Positions 41,440-50,789 of a stretch of 58,186 nt of DNA are shown here, piece after piece. Position numbers and translations under genes: made by a program. Each line of letters starts with the position of its first letter. The stretch's first letter is position 1. The DNA is from an uncultured Porphyromonadaceae bacterium (lineage in GTDB: Bacteria; Bacteroidota; Bacteroidia; Bacteroidales; Muribaculaceae): contig CAMWLS010000010.1 of NCBI GenBank assembly GCA_947175205.1, positions 1-58,186 of the forward strand, written 5' to 3'. A model generated the notes under the pieces. That model saw only the letters and a list, made by a program, of their open reading frames with translations. It had not been told where the DNA came from and did no database searches.

Positions 41440-41946
41440 TTACTTGCGCTTAAGTACATTAAGAGCAGCCTCATAATCAGGCTCATGAGTGATTTCATCC
41501 ACAAGGTCACGGAAAATTACCTTGCCATTTTCATCTATAATCAGCACGCAGCGCGTAAGCAGACCCGCCAGCGGCCCGTCAACTAACTGTACACCATATT
41601 CCTGACCGAAGCGGGGTGAGCGGAACGCGCTTGCTACTGTAAGATTCTCTATTCCCTCAGCGGTGCAGAAACGCTTGGCGGCAAAGGGAAGGTCCATGCT
41701 CACGCACAGTACGGCTGTATTATCCATCTTGGCTGCCTCAGCATTAAAGCGGCGTACAGACATGGCACATACTGCCGTGTCAAGACTCGGAAAAATGTTG
41801 AGTACAAGACGTTTACCGCGATATTCATGATTATTTACCGGTGCAAGATCGGCTGATACAAGGTCAAACTCGGGAGCGGTTGTTCCCACTGCGGGAACAC
41901 TGCCGTAAGTATGGCAGGGAGTGGTCTGGAAGTATACTGTTTCCAT
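41440..41946 (-). CDS. tpx: Thiol peroxidase
   Basis: Atypical 2-Cys peroxiredoxin that reduces hydrogen and alkyl hydroperoxides using thioredoxin. It has 168 residues. The peroxidatic Cys60 is in PSLDTAVCAMSVRRFN and the resolving Cys94 in AAKRFCTAEGIENL, at the spacing typical for Tpx. The C-terminal GLLTRCVLIIDENGKV is a family block. It has no signal peptide, so it is expected in the cytoplasm. It is a single-gene unit with its own terminator and 117 bp of upstream non-coding DNA; no consensus promoter was recognised there. Confidence 0.95.
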   Translation of the reverse strand: METVYFQTTPCHTYGSVPAVGTTAPEFDLVSADLAPVNNHEYRGKRLVLNIFPSLDTAVCAMSVRRFNAEAAKMDNTAVLCVSMDLPFAAKRFCTAEGIENLTVASAFRSPRFGQEYGVQLVDGPLAGLLTRCVLIIDENGKVIFRDLVDEITHEPDYEAALNVLKRK

Positions 41947-42063
41947 GTTTGTTTATTCAGTTTTAGTGTTAGATTATCTTAAAATTTTATTTTACTCATT
42001 CTCACAGCCTTAGCTTTAGTACCGGACTGTCTATTGAATAAACACCTCCCACAGCTCTTTGGT

Positions 42064-43266
42064 TCAGAGCTGGCTTATCTCTCTTATTATACCCTCCTCA
42101 TCCACAACTAATATTGCCGGTGCCATGGTGATACCCACGGCTTTGAAGATACTTTCACCGCGCAGAACCACCCGCTCACAGCTTCTGATATCAGAAAGCA
42201 CAGCTCGCGCTCTCTCCGGTCTGTTGTCATCCAATGCCCATATTATCTGGCTGTTACCGTTCTCTGCCGCCACTGAGCGCCCCCGCGCCATTATATCTCT
42301 GCAGTCACCGTCAGCAGGCATAAACACCAGCACGGTTCCTCTGTCTGACACCTCAGCCGGATTATAACTGAACCTCCCGTGGTCAGGCGTAGGGACACTG
42401 TAGCCGGGCATCGGCCAGCCTATAAAATCTTTGCTCCGTCCTGTCAGAAACGGGAGTAGCTGGTGTAATGTGCTGTCAGAAAGGTTTATAGTATCGTATT
42501 TTGGTAGTGAAGTATAATAAAGTTCCGTGCCTATATTCATATTTTCACCCACATGACTCTGAATCCTCACGCGCGAGGGCATAGGATTTCCGGCTCTATA
42601 TCTGAAGCTATACTCCGCCACAACTGTGCCCCCCGCAGATTCACTTGTCCTTACTGTTGTATCTATGCTTCCGCGCGGAAATTCTGCTGCGGCCTTACGT
42701 CTCAGGACCTCAGGAATATAGGCCCCATATCTTCCGCGGTACTGGACTCCGCCATAACCCGTACTGTCAGGTATCAGTGCGCTCTGATGCTCAGGCAGGC
42801 GCAACTGCCGCAGGCTCCCGTTCCTATAATCCGTATACACCCCGTTTATATAGGCGCACAGGTCCGTGCGTGATTTTATTATTAGGTAGTCAAATGGTGT
42901 TGGCAGTTCCGGGGTGGGGCGGAGGTAAATTTTTACTGTTCCGGAGTCAAGAATCCGCCCCCCGTCACCCGTAACCGTAAATTGCGCCATGACCCCACTG
43001 GCATACTCCGTTGCGGACCCATCACCAGACTCAGTCATGCCTTTGACCTCAGAACGGCTCATACCCTTGACCTCAGAACGGCTCATGTGATTGTCATAAG
43101 ACCGGGTCATGCCCCCGTCAGTATACTCTGTCGTGCACCTGTCAGTCTCTGACACGCACACGGAGGTTTTACTACATAAACCCTGGTGCGCACATACAAA
43201 AACTGCGGTACTTATAACAATATTTTTCCACCTGCAGAGCATAAAAGTGCCAAAATGTTGTTCCAA
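42064..43266 (-). CDS. Protein with degenerate thioredoxin-like C-terminal domain
   Basis: 400 residues as read; a start nine codons in (43242) would put MLCRWKNIVISTAVFVCAHQ at the N-terminus as a signal peptide. Residues about 45-75 contain a perfect tandem MSRSEVKG-MSRSEVKG repeat, encoded by a 20-base identity repeated at 24-bp spacing. A beta-rich middle follows. The last ~110 residues look like a TlpA-type thioredoxin fold (GTVLVFMPADGDCRDIM, FKAVGITMAPAILVVDEEG with the cis-Pro), but the CxxC is reduced to a single Cys (GDCRD), so disulfide exchange is unlikely. It lies 15 bp after the argC-like gene and is probably the end of that operon; a small hairpin overlaps its stop codon. Function unknown. 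Confidence 0.6.
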   Translation of the reverse strand: MEQHFGTFMLCRWKNIVISTAVFVCAHQGLCSKTSVCVSETDRCTTEYTDGGMTRSYDNHMSRSEVKGMSRSEVKGMTESGDGSATEYASGVMAQFTVTGDGGRILDSGTVKIYLRPTPELPTPFDYLIIKSRTDLCAYINGVYTDYRNGSLRQLRLPEHQSALIPDSTGYGGVQYRGRYGAYIPEVLRRKAAAEFPRGSIDTTVRTSESAGGTVVAEYSFRYRAGNPMPSRVRIQSHVGENMNIGTELYYTSLPKYDTINLSDSTLHQLLPFLTGRSKDFIGWPMPGYSVPTPDHGRFSYNPAEVSDRGTVLVFMPADGDCRDIMARGRSVAAENGNSQIIWALDDNRPERARAVLSDIRSCERVVLRGESIFKAVGITMAPAILVVDEEGIIREISQL

Positions 43267-43281
43267 ACGGCTATTTCTGTT

Positions 43282-44250
43282 TTACAGCCCGGTGCGTTCG
43301 TGAAGCCCAAATAGAAGGTTCATGGCATGCACCGCTGTGCCCGCAGCGCCCTTCAGGCGCGCGTCAAGGACTGCCGTAACCACCAGCCGTCCGTCCACCT
43401 TCTGCAGATGTATCAGGCACTTATTTGTGCCCTCTACGTCAGCTGTGGACACCGGCCCGTCACTGATATATGTGAAGCGGTGGTCTTTGTAAAAGTCTGT
43501 GTATAAGCTATATATCTGTGCCAAGTCCACGTTCAGGTCAGTATACAGAATGGTCATCACCCCGTTGCGGTTTGCTGCCCTGAAAGGCATCAGCTCCACT
43601 GTGGCGCGGCTCTGTGACTGCAGATGCTTTATGAGCTGTTCAACCTGCTCAGCATCAGGGTGCCTGAGCGGGCGGTCAGCTGTAAAGCTGCGAGGCTCCT
43701 CCACCACACCCTGAGCCTGCGGATATACAGCCGCGGCGTGTATAGGGCCGTTGAGCATCAGGTTCTTAGCTAATGGCAGGAGCGAGAGCGCCAGTGCTGA
43801 GGCCAGAGCACCCGGAACGGCTACGCGTCTGCCTCCGCGCACCATGGCTTTGCGGTTAAGTTCCGGCAGTCCGTATATAAAGTGCTGGTCTACAAGAGGT
43901 AAGTCAGAGTCCTCCATCGTATTCTCAGGTGTAGAGGCGTCCAGATGTGCGCCTGTGAGGTCCACAATACACATGTCAGGGCGTATGTCCTCTGCGTGCT
44001 TCTCCATATATCTGCGTGCGTCTTCAGCCGCAGAGGCCAGGAAAAGCATGTTCACGCTGTCCAGCGGAATCTCATCTGTAAAGCGTAAGTCAGTGTCGCC
44101 CAGCAGTCTACGATGGTAGTCAGCCAGAGACTTCCCTGCTAAGGCGGAATTACGTACGGCCACTAATTCTACGTCCGGGTGGTCAGAAAGGAGGTCAATC
44201 AGTGTGGCGCTGACTGAATTGTCCCCGCCCAGAATGGCAGCTTTAATCAT
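43282..44250 (-). CDS. ArgC-family protein lacking the catalytic cysteine
   Basis: A 322-residue homologue of N-acetyl-gamma-glutamyl-phosphate reductase, the arginine-pathway enzyme that reduces an acyl phosphate via a Cys thioester. Family features remain: DLRFTDEIPLD near 54-64, FIYGLPELNRKA near 124-135, the SLLPLAKNLML helix near 156-166 and, at the end, VEGTNKCLIHL and DARLKGAAGTAVHAMNLLFGL. However the active-site P-G-C is P-G-A (Ala148), the Rossmann glycine motif is eroded (GGDNSVSATL), and the usual S/T-G-A-G and H-x-H-x-P-E segments are absent. The frame is intact, so it is probably a repurposed or regulatory paralogue. It overlaps waaA by 8 bp, away from any other arginine gene. 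Confidence 0.75.
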   Translation of the reverse strand: MIKAAILGGDNSVSATLIDLLSDHPDVELVAVRNSALAGKSLADYHRRLLGDTDLRFTDEIPLDSVNMLFLASAAEDARRYMEKHAEDIRPDMCIVDLTGAHLDASTPENTMEDSDLPLVDQHFIYGLPELNRKAMVRGGRRVAVPGALASALALSLLPLAKNLMLNGPIHAAAVYPQAQGVVEEPRSFTADRPLRHPDAEQVEQLIKHLQSQSRATVELMPFRAANRNGVMTILYTDLNVDLAQIYSLYTDFYKDHRFTYISDGPVSTADVEGTNKCLIHLQKVDGRLVVTAVLDARLKGAAGTAVHAMNLLFGLHERTGL

Positions 44251-45490
44251 ATATCAGGTTATAAATGGTGTCTGTTGCTCCTAAGTTCTCAGCAAAGTAT
44301 TCTGCTGCCTCAGCTCCGCGCTTACGGCGCAGTTCAGGGTCAGCGAATAACTCAGTAAGTATAACGTCCAGAGAGGACGCAGAGTTGTAAGATGCGGCTG
44401 ATGAGCGTTTTACCAGTTCCACAGCCTCGCGGAATTTTGAGTACCGGGGGCCGAAGACCACCGGTACTCCATAGCCTACAGCCTCTGTTATGTTGTGTAT
44501 GCCTGCACCGAGGCCTCCGCCTATCAGTGCTACGTCAGCATAACGGTAGAGGGATACAAGCAGTCCGAAACAGTCTACTATCAGGTATGAGGCCTCATCA
44601 GGTATCCGTCCGTCCTTACACTCAGATAACACGGCAGTGCGGTCAGAACCGAGCGTCTGACGCAGTTTTTCAATGCGCTGATTATCAAACTCATGCGGTG
44701 CTACTATGGCCTTGACCTCCGGATGAGCGTGAAGCCATGGGATGTAACAGTCTTCATCCGGCTGCCAGGAGCTGCCGGCTACCAGTAAAGGAGAGCCTCC
44801 CTTAAAACGCTCTATTTCAGGTAGATGCTGTGCTCCGGAAATTATGCGTTCCACACGGTCAAAGCGCGTGTCTCCGGCCACTGTTATCCGCTCAGCAGGT
44901 ATGCCGGCTGAGCGCAGCAGGTTAACGGATGCTTCATCCTGAACCACCAAAGAGGTAAAGTATGACAGCACTTTCCTCATGAAGCCGCCATAGGGCTTGA
45001 AAAAAATCTGATTTTGACGGAAGTGCGCGCAAATCAGGTATGTGGGTACAGCGCGGCGGTGAAGCTCCTGAAGCATGTTGCCCCAAAACTCATATTTTAC
45101 AAAAATGGCGCGCCGCGGACGTATGATATCTAAAAATTCACTTACGCGCTCTGGGGTGTCAGCGGGCAGGTATGCCACAGCGTCAGCCAGCTCATAATTA
45201 CAGCGTACGTTATATCCTGAGGGAGAGAAGAATGTAACCAGTATCCGGTGTGAGGGGTCAGCAGCCTTAAGCCTCTCTATGATGGGACGCGCCTGCTCAA
45301 ACTCACCCAGTGATGCCACATGAAACCAGCTGTCAAAGCCATACTGAGTGTCTTGAGGCACGCTGTCTCGCAGCATGCGCAGTGTCTCCCGGCGTCCGTG
45401 CAGCATCTGCGCAATTTTGTGTGAGAACGGTGCCGCAGCACGCGCTGCGACACCGTAAAGATGTATTCCCAGGTTATAGAGCGGGTTCAT
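44243..45490 (-). CDS. waaA: 3-deoxy-D-manno-octulosonic acid (Kdo) transferase
   Basis: GT-B glycosyltransferase (family 30) that adds Kdo from CMP-Kdo to lipid A precursor at the inner face of the cytoplasmic membrane. It has 415 residues with a short hydrophobic N-terminal membrane-association segment. The catalytic Glu63 lies in HVASLGEFEQARPI. Other family blocks are TFFSPSGYNV near 105-114, FVKYEFWGNML near 149-159, VVQDEASVNLLRSAGI near 206-221, VAGDTRFDRV near 229-238 and GGGLGAGIHNITEAVGYGVPVVFGP near 325-349, cited here only as a glycine-rich loop. It overlaps the ArgC-like gene by 8 bp and follows gltX by 16 bp. Confidence 0.93.
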   Translation of the reverse strand: MNPLYNLGIHLYGVAARAAAPFSHKIAQMLHGRRETLRMLRDSVPQDTQYGFDSWFHVASLGEFEQARPIIERLKAADPSHRILVTFFSPSGYNVRCNYELADAVAYLPADTPERVSEFLDIIRPRRAIFVKYEFWGNMLQELHRRAVPTYLICAHFRQNQIFFKPYGGFMRKVLSYFTSLVVQDEASVNLLRSAGIPAERITVAGDTRFDRVERIISGAQHLPEIERFKGGSPLLVAGSSWQPDEDCYIPWLHAHPEVKAIVAPHEFDNQRIEKLRQTLGSDRTAVLSECKDGRIPDEASYLIVDCFGLLVSLYRYADVALIGGGLGAGIHNITEAVGYGVPVVFGPRYSKFREAVELVKRSSAASYNSASSLDVILTELFADPELRRKRGAEAAEYFAENLGATDTIYNLIYD

Positions 45491-45506
45491 TCCTGGAGTT
45501 TAGGTT

Positions 45507-47063
45507 TCAGGCTTCCGGAGCCGGAATGGCTTCCACAGCGGCGTTAATGCGCCTGATGGTCTCTTCCTTGCCCAGAAGCTCAGTTATGTCAAACATGTGG
45601 GGGCCTTTGCACTCTCCCACCACAGCCAGGCGGAAAGCATTCATGACATTACCCATGTGGAGGCCGTTGTCTGTTATCCAGCCCAGTACCACCGGTTCAG
45701 CGGCGGCAGATGAGAAGTCATGGAGCGCGTTCAGTATCTGCGTGAGTTCCTTCATAATCTTAGGAGTTTCCACATTCCAGCGCTTTTTAATGTCCTTGGG
45801 GTTATACTCTGTGGGAGCTACAAAGAAGAAGCGTGTCTGGTCCCAGAGGTCCTCCACAAAGTTTATACGGCTCTTTACCATACCCACTACTGCAGACAGG
45901 AAGCTGTCTGTATATGCACTGTCGTCTATGCCGTGGCGGCGCAGTACAGGGCGGAACATTGCTGCCAGTTCGGCATCCGAGAGGTTCTGCAGGTAAGTGT
46001 GGTTAAACCACTTGCCTTTCTCGTATGCAAATTTTGCGCCTGACTTGGAGCAGTGGTCCAGAGAGAATTTCTCTATGAGCTCCTGCATGGACATCACCTC
46101 AGTATCATCACCGGGGTTCCAGCCCAGGAGTGCCAGGAAGTTAACTACAGCTTCAGGAAGGTATCCGTCCTCACGGTATCCGGCGGATATTGCGCCAGTC
46201 TTGGGGTCATGCCATTCAAGAGGGAACACCGGGAATCCCAGACGGTCACCGTCACGCTTGCTGAGCTTGCCTTTTCCGTCAGGCTTAAGCAGTAGAGGCA
46301 GATGAACAAACTCAGGTCTGGTATCAGCCCAGCCAAATGCCTCATACAGAAGCACGTGCAGCGGAGCTGAGGGCAGCCATTCCTCACCACGGATTACGTG
46401 TGATATTTTCATGAGGTGGTCATCAACGATGTTTGCCAGGTGGTATGTGGGCAGGTCATCAGCAGACTTGTACAGGACTTTGTCATCCAGGATGTCACTC
46501 TTTATGGTGACCGTTCCGCGGATGAGGTCATTAACCTGTACATCACGGCCCGGCTCTATGCGGAAGCGTACCACGTATTTTTCACCGGAGTCTATAAGTT
46601 TTTTTACTTCTTCAGGGGTGAGGGTCAGAGAGTTACGCATCTGCATGCGTGTGGAGGCGTCATACTGGAAATTAGGAATTTCAGCACGCTTGGCCTCCAG
46701 TTCCTCAGGAGTGTCAAATGCTATGTAAGCGCGGCCGGCGTCCAGGAGCATCTTCACGTGCTCGCGGTAAATATCGCGGCGCTCACTCTGCTTGTAAGGA
46801 CCGTAAGGGCCGCCCTGGCGGACACCTTCATCTATGCCTATTCCCAGCCACGCAAGGGCTTCATTTATATAATCCTCTGCGCCGGGTACAAAACGCTGCG
46901 AGTCAGTGTCTTCAATGCGCAGAATCATTTCACCGCCGTTACGGCGAGCAAAGAGGTAGTTGTAGAGGGCGGTGCGGACACCACCTATGTGCAGAGGTCC
47001 GGTGGGCGACGGTGCAAAGCGCACGCGCACAGGACGGTTCTGAGTATTCTGTGACATGTTCAT
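45507..47063 (-). CDS. gltX: Glutamate--tRNA ligase
   Basis: Class I aminoacyl-tRNA synthetase charging tRNA-Glu. It has 518 residues. The HIGH motif is HIGG at 25-28 within [19 protein letters not shown], and the KMSKS loop is KLSKR near 268-272. [11 protein letters not shown] near 44-54 and [14 protein letters not shown] near 229-242 are also typical. The C-terminal anticodon-binding domain is present. An alternative start at the second Met (47057) is possible. It begins directly after tkt in the transcript (no gap) and precedes waaA by 16 bp. Confidence 0.96.
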   Translation of the reverse strand: MNMSQNTQNRPVRVRFAPSPTGPLHIGGVRTALYNYLFARRNGGEMILRIEDTDSQRFVPGAEDYINEALAWLGIGIDEGVRQGGPYGPYKQSERRDIYREHVKMLLDAGRAYIAFDTPEELEAKRAEIPNFQYDASTRMQMRNSLTLTPEEVKKLIDSGEKYVVRFRIEPGRDVQVNDLIRGTVTIKSDILDDKVLYKSADDLPTYHLANIVDDHLMKISHVIRGEEWLPSAPLHVLLYEAFGWADTRPEFVHLPLLLKPDGKGKLSKRDGDRLGFPVFPLEWHDPKTGAISAGYREDGYLPEAVVNFLALLGWNPGDDTEVMSMQELIEKFSLDHCSKSGAKFAYEKGKWFNHTYLQNLSDAELAAMFRPVLRRHGIDDSAYTDSFLSAVVGMVKSRINFVEDLWDQTRFFFVAPTEYNPKDIKKRWNVETPKIMKELTQILNALHDFSSAAAEPVVLGWITDNGLHMGNVMNAFRLAVVGECKGPHMFDITELLGKEETIRRINAAVEAIPAPEA

Positions 47064-49088
47064 TTATTTTTTGAGGTATGACAGAACTCTGTCAAGTATG
47101 TTTTCCGGTGTGTAACCGAATTTCTGATCCAGAACTTTATAGGGGGCCGAGGCTCCAAAGCGTTCCATGCCATAAATCTCTCCGTCAAAGCCCTTTATCA
47201 TGGTGAGAGTGACGGGGAGGCCGGCTGTGAGGCCAAACTGAGGCACTCCGGCGGGCAGTATGCTGTGGCGGTATTCTGCAGGCTGCTCATTAAAGAGTCC
47301 TATACAGGGCATGGAGACCACATCAGCCTTGATATCCTTTTCCCTGAGGCTCTGAGCCACGGTACAGAGCAGAGATACCTCGCTGCCGTTGGCCACCAGT
47401 GTTATGTCCGGGTCAGCGTTAGAAATCACCTTGTAACCGCCCTTGCGTGCGCCCTGAGCCTGCTCAAAGGCTGTGAGGCCATCTGCTACGGGGAGGTCCT
47501 GAAGGTCCTGACGTGAGAGCAGCAGGGCTGTGGGAGAGTGGCGGTTAACCATGGCTATCTCCCAGGCCACGGTGGTCTCAGCAGAGTCAGCGGGACGGAA
47601 TACAAGCAGCGAGGGCTTGCCTGAGAAGTTCTTCATCTGCTCCAGCAGGCGCATCTGAGCCTCATGCTCTATGGGCTCATGGGTGGGACCGTCCTCACCT
47701 ACGCGGAAAGCGTCATGTGACCACACGTAACGCACTGGAAGCTCCATGAGAGCAGCCATGCGTACGGCAGGCTTCATGTAATCAGAGAATACAAAGAAAG
47801 TGCCGCAGGCTGTTTCCATGCCTCCGTGAACGGCTATACCGTTCATAATCACGGCCATGGTGAGCTCTGAGACACCGGCGTGGAGGAAGGCTCCGCTGAA
47901 GTTGCCGTGTGTGAGAGCTCCTGTTTTCTTCAGGAATGCTTCCGTCTTATCACTGTTGGCCAGGTCAGCGGAAGACACTATCATGTTTTTTACTTTTTCA
48001 CCCAGCACGCTGAGCACGTCAGCGCTGGCGGTGCGTGTGGCTACATTTGCCTTGTGCAGTATGGCGCTGTAGTCTATGGCGGGGACTTCACCGCGTATGA
48101 AGCTTTCAAGCTGAGCGGCTTTCTCAGGGTTTTCCTGAGCCCAGCGGGCGTGTGCGGCGCGGCGGTCAGCCACTATGCGGCGCAGCTCTGCAGCACGGTT
48201 CTCATAAAGTTCCTTTACTTCCTGACGTATAAGCCAGGGATTCTCCGGGTCACCGCCCAGATTGCGCACTGTTGCGGCGTAATCAGCACCGCTCTTGCTC
48301 AGGGGCTGCCCGTGGGTGCTGCATTTGCCTTCAAAGTTAGAGCCGTCAGCAGTGACGCAGCCTTTTCCCATTACGGTGCGGCCTATAATAAGACTGGGCT
48401 TTTCAGTCTGCGCAATGGCTTCTTCCAGGGCGGCGGATATCTGAGTGGGGTCATTACCGTCAATTTCTATCACATGCCAGTGCCATGCGCGGTACTTGGC
48501 TGCGTAATCCTCTGTGTCAACGGCGTCTACGTCAGTGGACAGCTGAACGCCGTTGCAGTCATAGAACATAATGAGGTTACCCAGTCCCAGATAACCGGCA
48601 ATGCGTCCGGCGCCCTGAGAAATTTCTTCCTGGATGCCTCCGTCAGATATGAAGGCGTAAGTCTTGTGGGCAACAGTGTCTCCGAAGCGGGCCTGCAGGA
48701 AGCGCTCAGCAATGGCGGCGCCCACGGCCATGGCGTGTCCCTGGCCCAGGGGTCCCGAGGTGTTTTCCACACCACGGCTATAGTCAAGTTCCGGATGTCC
48801 CGGAGTAACAGAGCCCCACTGGCGGAACTCTTGCAGTTCTTCCACTGAATAATGGCCGCAGAGGGCCAGTACGCTGTACAGCATGGGTGACATGTGACCG
48901 GGGTCAAGGAAGAAGCGGTCACGCATGAACCATGTGGGGTCATCAGGGTCACGGACAATGTACTTGGCATACAGGGTGTTGATAAAGTCAGCACCGCCCA
49001 TGGCGCCACCGGGGTGACCAGATTTTGCTTTTTCCACCATGGCTGCCGCCAGGATGCGGATGTTGTCAGCTGCAGAGTTCAGATTCAT
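47064..49088 (-). CDS. tkt: Transketolase
   Basis: Thiamine diphosphate enzyme of the pentose phosphate pathway that moves two-carbon units between sugar phosphates. It has 674 residues and full-length architecture: PP domain with SGHPGGAMGGADF near 23-35, the GPLGQGHAMAVGAAI block near 113-127 and the ThDP/metal motif SDGGIQEEISQGAGR (about 149-163) ending in NGVQLS; pyrimidine domain with GDGPTHEPIEH; and a C-terminal domain with VANGSEVSL. In this operon it lies 35 bp after a sugar permease, which may feed carbon into central metabolism. Confidence 0.96.
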   Translation of the reverse strand: MNLNSAADNIRILAAAMVEKAKSGHPGGAMGGADFINTLYAKYIVRDPDDPTWFMRDRFFLDPGHMSPMLYSVLALCGHYSVEELQEFRQWGSVTPGHPELDYSRGVENTSGPLGQGHAMAVGAAIAERFLQARFGDTVAHKTYAFISDGGIQEEISQGAGRIAGYLGLGNLIMFYDCNGVQLSTDVDAVDTEDYAAKYRAWHWHVIEIDGNDPTQISAALEEAIAQTEKPSLIIGRTVMGKGCVTADGSNFEGKCSTHGQPLSKSGADYAATVRNLGGDPENPWLIRQEVKELYENRAAELRRIVADRRAAHARWAQENPEKAAQLESFIRGEVPAIDYSAILHKANVATRTASADVLSVLGEKVKNMIVSSADLANSDKTEAFLKKTGALTHGNFSGAFLHAGVSELTMAVIMNGIAVHGGMETACGTFFVFSDYMKPAVRMAALMELPVRYVWSHDAFRVGEDGPTHEPIEHEAQMRLLEQMKNFSGKPSLLVFRPADSAETTVAWEIAMVNRHSPTALLLSRQDLQDLPVADGLTAFEQAQGARKGGYKVISNADPDITLVANGSEVSLLCTVAQSLREKDIKADVVSMPCIGLFNEQPAEYRHSILPAGVPQFGLTAGLPVTLTMIKGFDGEIYGMERFGASAPYKVLDQKFGYTPENILDRVLSYLKK

Positions 49089-49123
49089 AAGTGAGAAGTA
49101 AGATTATATGAATAAGGTAAGTG

Positions 49124-50482
49124 TCAAATTTCTATTTCCTTGCCGTCTTCATACAGCGTTTCCTTCTGCTCAGGGAGCAGTGCTGAGGGCTTGCTAAGGA
49201 AGAGGGCGTATATGAGGAGATAAGCTATCAGGACCACCGGGAGCCAGAAGCTGGCCAGAACCGTGGACTGTTCAGCAATAAAGCTCTGTATCATGGGCAG
49301 GATGCCGCCACCGCATACCATTACCATGAACAGACCTGATGCAATGGCCGTGTAGCGTCCCAGTCCCTGAACAGAGAGGTTGTAGATGGCGCCCCACATT
49401 ACTGAAGTGCAGAGGCCGCAGAGGATGAGGAAAATGGCGTTCAGGGGCACAGTGACATAGCTGAAAGAGAGTGTTGCGCTGCTGAAGCCTATGAAAGGCA
49501 CAGCGCTCTCAGCCGTTGTAAGAGCCAAACATACAAGGATGATGGCGGTTACGGCCACAACAGAGAGCATTACGCGGCTGCTGACCTTGCTTCCAAGGAC
49601 ACCTCCCATGAGACGACCCACCAGCATCAGAAGCCAGTAAATACCCACAATAGTGCCTGCAATGGTGAGGGGCTCCAGCGCCGGGTCATCAGCCTTGACT
49701 ATGGGGCTGCCTGAGAGGTACTGCAGTGTCATGTTGGCTATACCCACCTCAATGCCTACATAGCAAAAGATGGCTGCCAGACCAAAAGCGAAGTTGCGGT
49801 ATTTCAGGGCACCTGCCACAGGGATATTTTCTTTTGCTTTATCAGTCCCAAAGTCCTTGACTTCAGGGAGCTTGCTGAAGTAGAGCACCACAAATGCCGC
49901 GGCAAAGATGCCCATGGCAAGATAGAACACCGGGTTTGCAGAGGCGATGGATGAAGCTGCTCCGCCCAGGAGGCCACCAACAATCACGGGAGCCAGTGTG
50001 GCGCCCAAAGAGTTAAAGGCACCGCCGAACTGTACCAGTGCATTTCCTTCCTTCTCATTTTTACCCAGCGAGTTAAGCATGGGGTTTACCACCGTGTTAA
50101 GCATACACATGGAGAAACCGGCTACAAAGGCACCTGTAAGATAGACAGCCAGCGCAGCGCTGTCAGAAGCCAGGAAGCCGGAAAGGTAAGTGATAAAGAC
50201 GCCGGCAAAACCCACAGAGACGGCATAAAGAGCTGTCACGCGATATCCCTTACGCTCCAGAATCTTTCCGGCAGGGTAGCCCATAAAGGCGTAGGCAATG
50301 AAGTTAGCCAGTGTACCCAGCTGAGACATCACTACATTATCTCCCGTCATGCGCTTTATGACGTCACCCAGAGGATTCTGATAACCTGTAACAAAGGCTA
50401 TCATGAAAAAGAGGGCAAACATTATAACAATGGGCAGCACGTAAGAGTGTTGCCGGGCGGAGGGAGAAGCTGTAGATGTCAT
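49124..50482 (-). CDS. FucP/GluP-type sugar MFS transporter
   Basis: A 452-residue 12-helix permease of the fucose/glucose-galactose proton symporter group of the major facilitator superfamily. Family features are FFMIAFVTGYQNPLGDVIK near 26-44, LGTLANFIAYAFMGYPAGKI near 56-75 with the loop LERKGYRVTALYAV, a Pro-Met-Leu-Asn segment NTVVNPMLNSLG near 129-140, and WGAIYNLSVQGLGRYTAIASGLF near 365-387, mentioned by its ends only. The substrate sugar cannot be called. It is promoter-proximal in a run with tkt, gltX, waaA, the argC-like gene and the thioredoxin-like gene; a TAnnTTTG element lies about 65 bp upstream. Confidence 0.85.
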   Translation of the reverse strand: MTSTASPSARQHSYVLPIVIMFALFFMIAFVTGYQNPLGDVIKRMTGDNVVMSQLGTLANFIAYAFMGYPAGKILERKGYRVTALYAVSVGFAGVFITYLSGFLASDSAALAVYLTGAFVAGFSMCMLNTVVNPMLNSLGKNEKEGNALVQFGGAFNSLGATLAPVIVGGLLGGAASSIASANPVFYLAMGIFAAAFVVLYFSKLPEVKDFGTDKAKENIPVAGALKYRNFAFGLAAIFCYVGIEVGIANMTLQYLSGSPIVKADDPALEPLTIAGTIVGIYWLLMLVGRLMGGVLGSKVSSRVMLSVVAVTAIILVCLALTTAESAVPFIGFSSATLSFSYVTVPLNAIFLILCGLCTSVMWGAIYNLSVQGLGRYTAIASGLFMVMVCGGGILPMIQSFIAEQSTVLASFWLPVVLIAYLLIYALFLSKPSALLPEQKETLYEDGKEIEI

Positions 50483-50547
50483 GTTATCTTATAATTAGTT
50501 ATATCAGTCCTGTCAGAGGAACAGCGTGAGTGGCTCCTATGTAAGCG

Positions 50548-50555
50548 CAAAGGTA
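50548..50555 (-). promoter_or_regulatory. -7 promoter element of the permease-tkt-gltX operon
   Basis: On the minus strand this is TACCTTTG, matching TAnnTTTG, 65 bp before the permease start codon. Confidence 0.6.
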
Positions 50556-50651
50556 ATAAAATATTTTAAGATAGTGTGTTTATGAGAGCTGAACATTTTC
50601 ATAAGGTGTAATGTTTAAATTATACAAAGCATGTATGATGTGAGTGAGGCC

Positions 50652-50696
50652 GGTATAAGGCTTATGGGATTTATATGGCTTATAAGACTTATAATT
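50652..50696 (+). repeat. 9-bp-period intergenic repeat, about five units
   Basis: Approximate units GGTATAAGG, CTTATGGGA, TTTATATGG, CTTATAAGA and CTTATAATT run in phase. This is the most degenerate array of the family in the window. Confidence 0.6.
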
Positions 50697-50759
50697 GGGG
50701 CTGCGATAAGAGACACATTATATATTATAGATAACTCATCCGTTATCACTATTTAATTC

Positions 50760-50775
50760 TAACATAAAACATAAA
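50760..50775 (+). repeat. 16-bp direct repeat flanking crcB, left copy
   Basis: TAACATAAAACATAAA is repeated exactly at 51234-51249, so the pair brackets crcB. The left copy lies in the AT-rich translation leader, ending 14 bp before the ATG. Confidence 0.7.
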
Positions 50776-50789
50776 TAAACATAAATAAT

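Larger units (their letters stand above)
50483..50789. other. 307-bp divergent intergenic region before crcB
   Basis: It holds the minus-strand promoter element of the permease operon, a 9-bp-period repeat and a short hairpin (GATAAC/GTTATC, 50730-50747) ahead of crcB. I looked for the fluoride riboswitch (crcB motif) consensus and did not see it. No gene is apparent. Confidence 0.65.

Noticed and set aside
47880..48848. 322-residue open frame antisense to tkt
   Set aside because: Lies entirely within a full-length transketolase on the other strand, has no family resemblance, and is cysteine- and valine-rich as expected for antisense translation of this GC-biased gene.
50700..50789. Fluoride riboswitch upstream of crcB
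   Set aside because: The conserved crcB-motif sequence blocks were not seen; only a short GATAAC/GTTATC hairpin is present.
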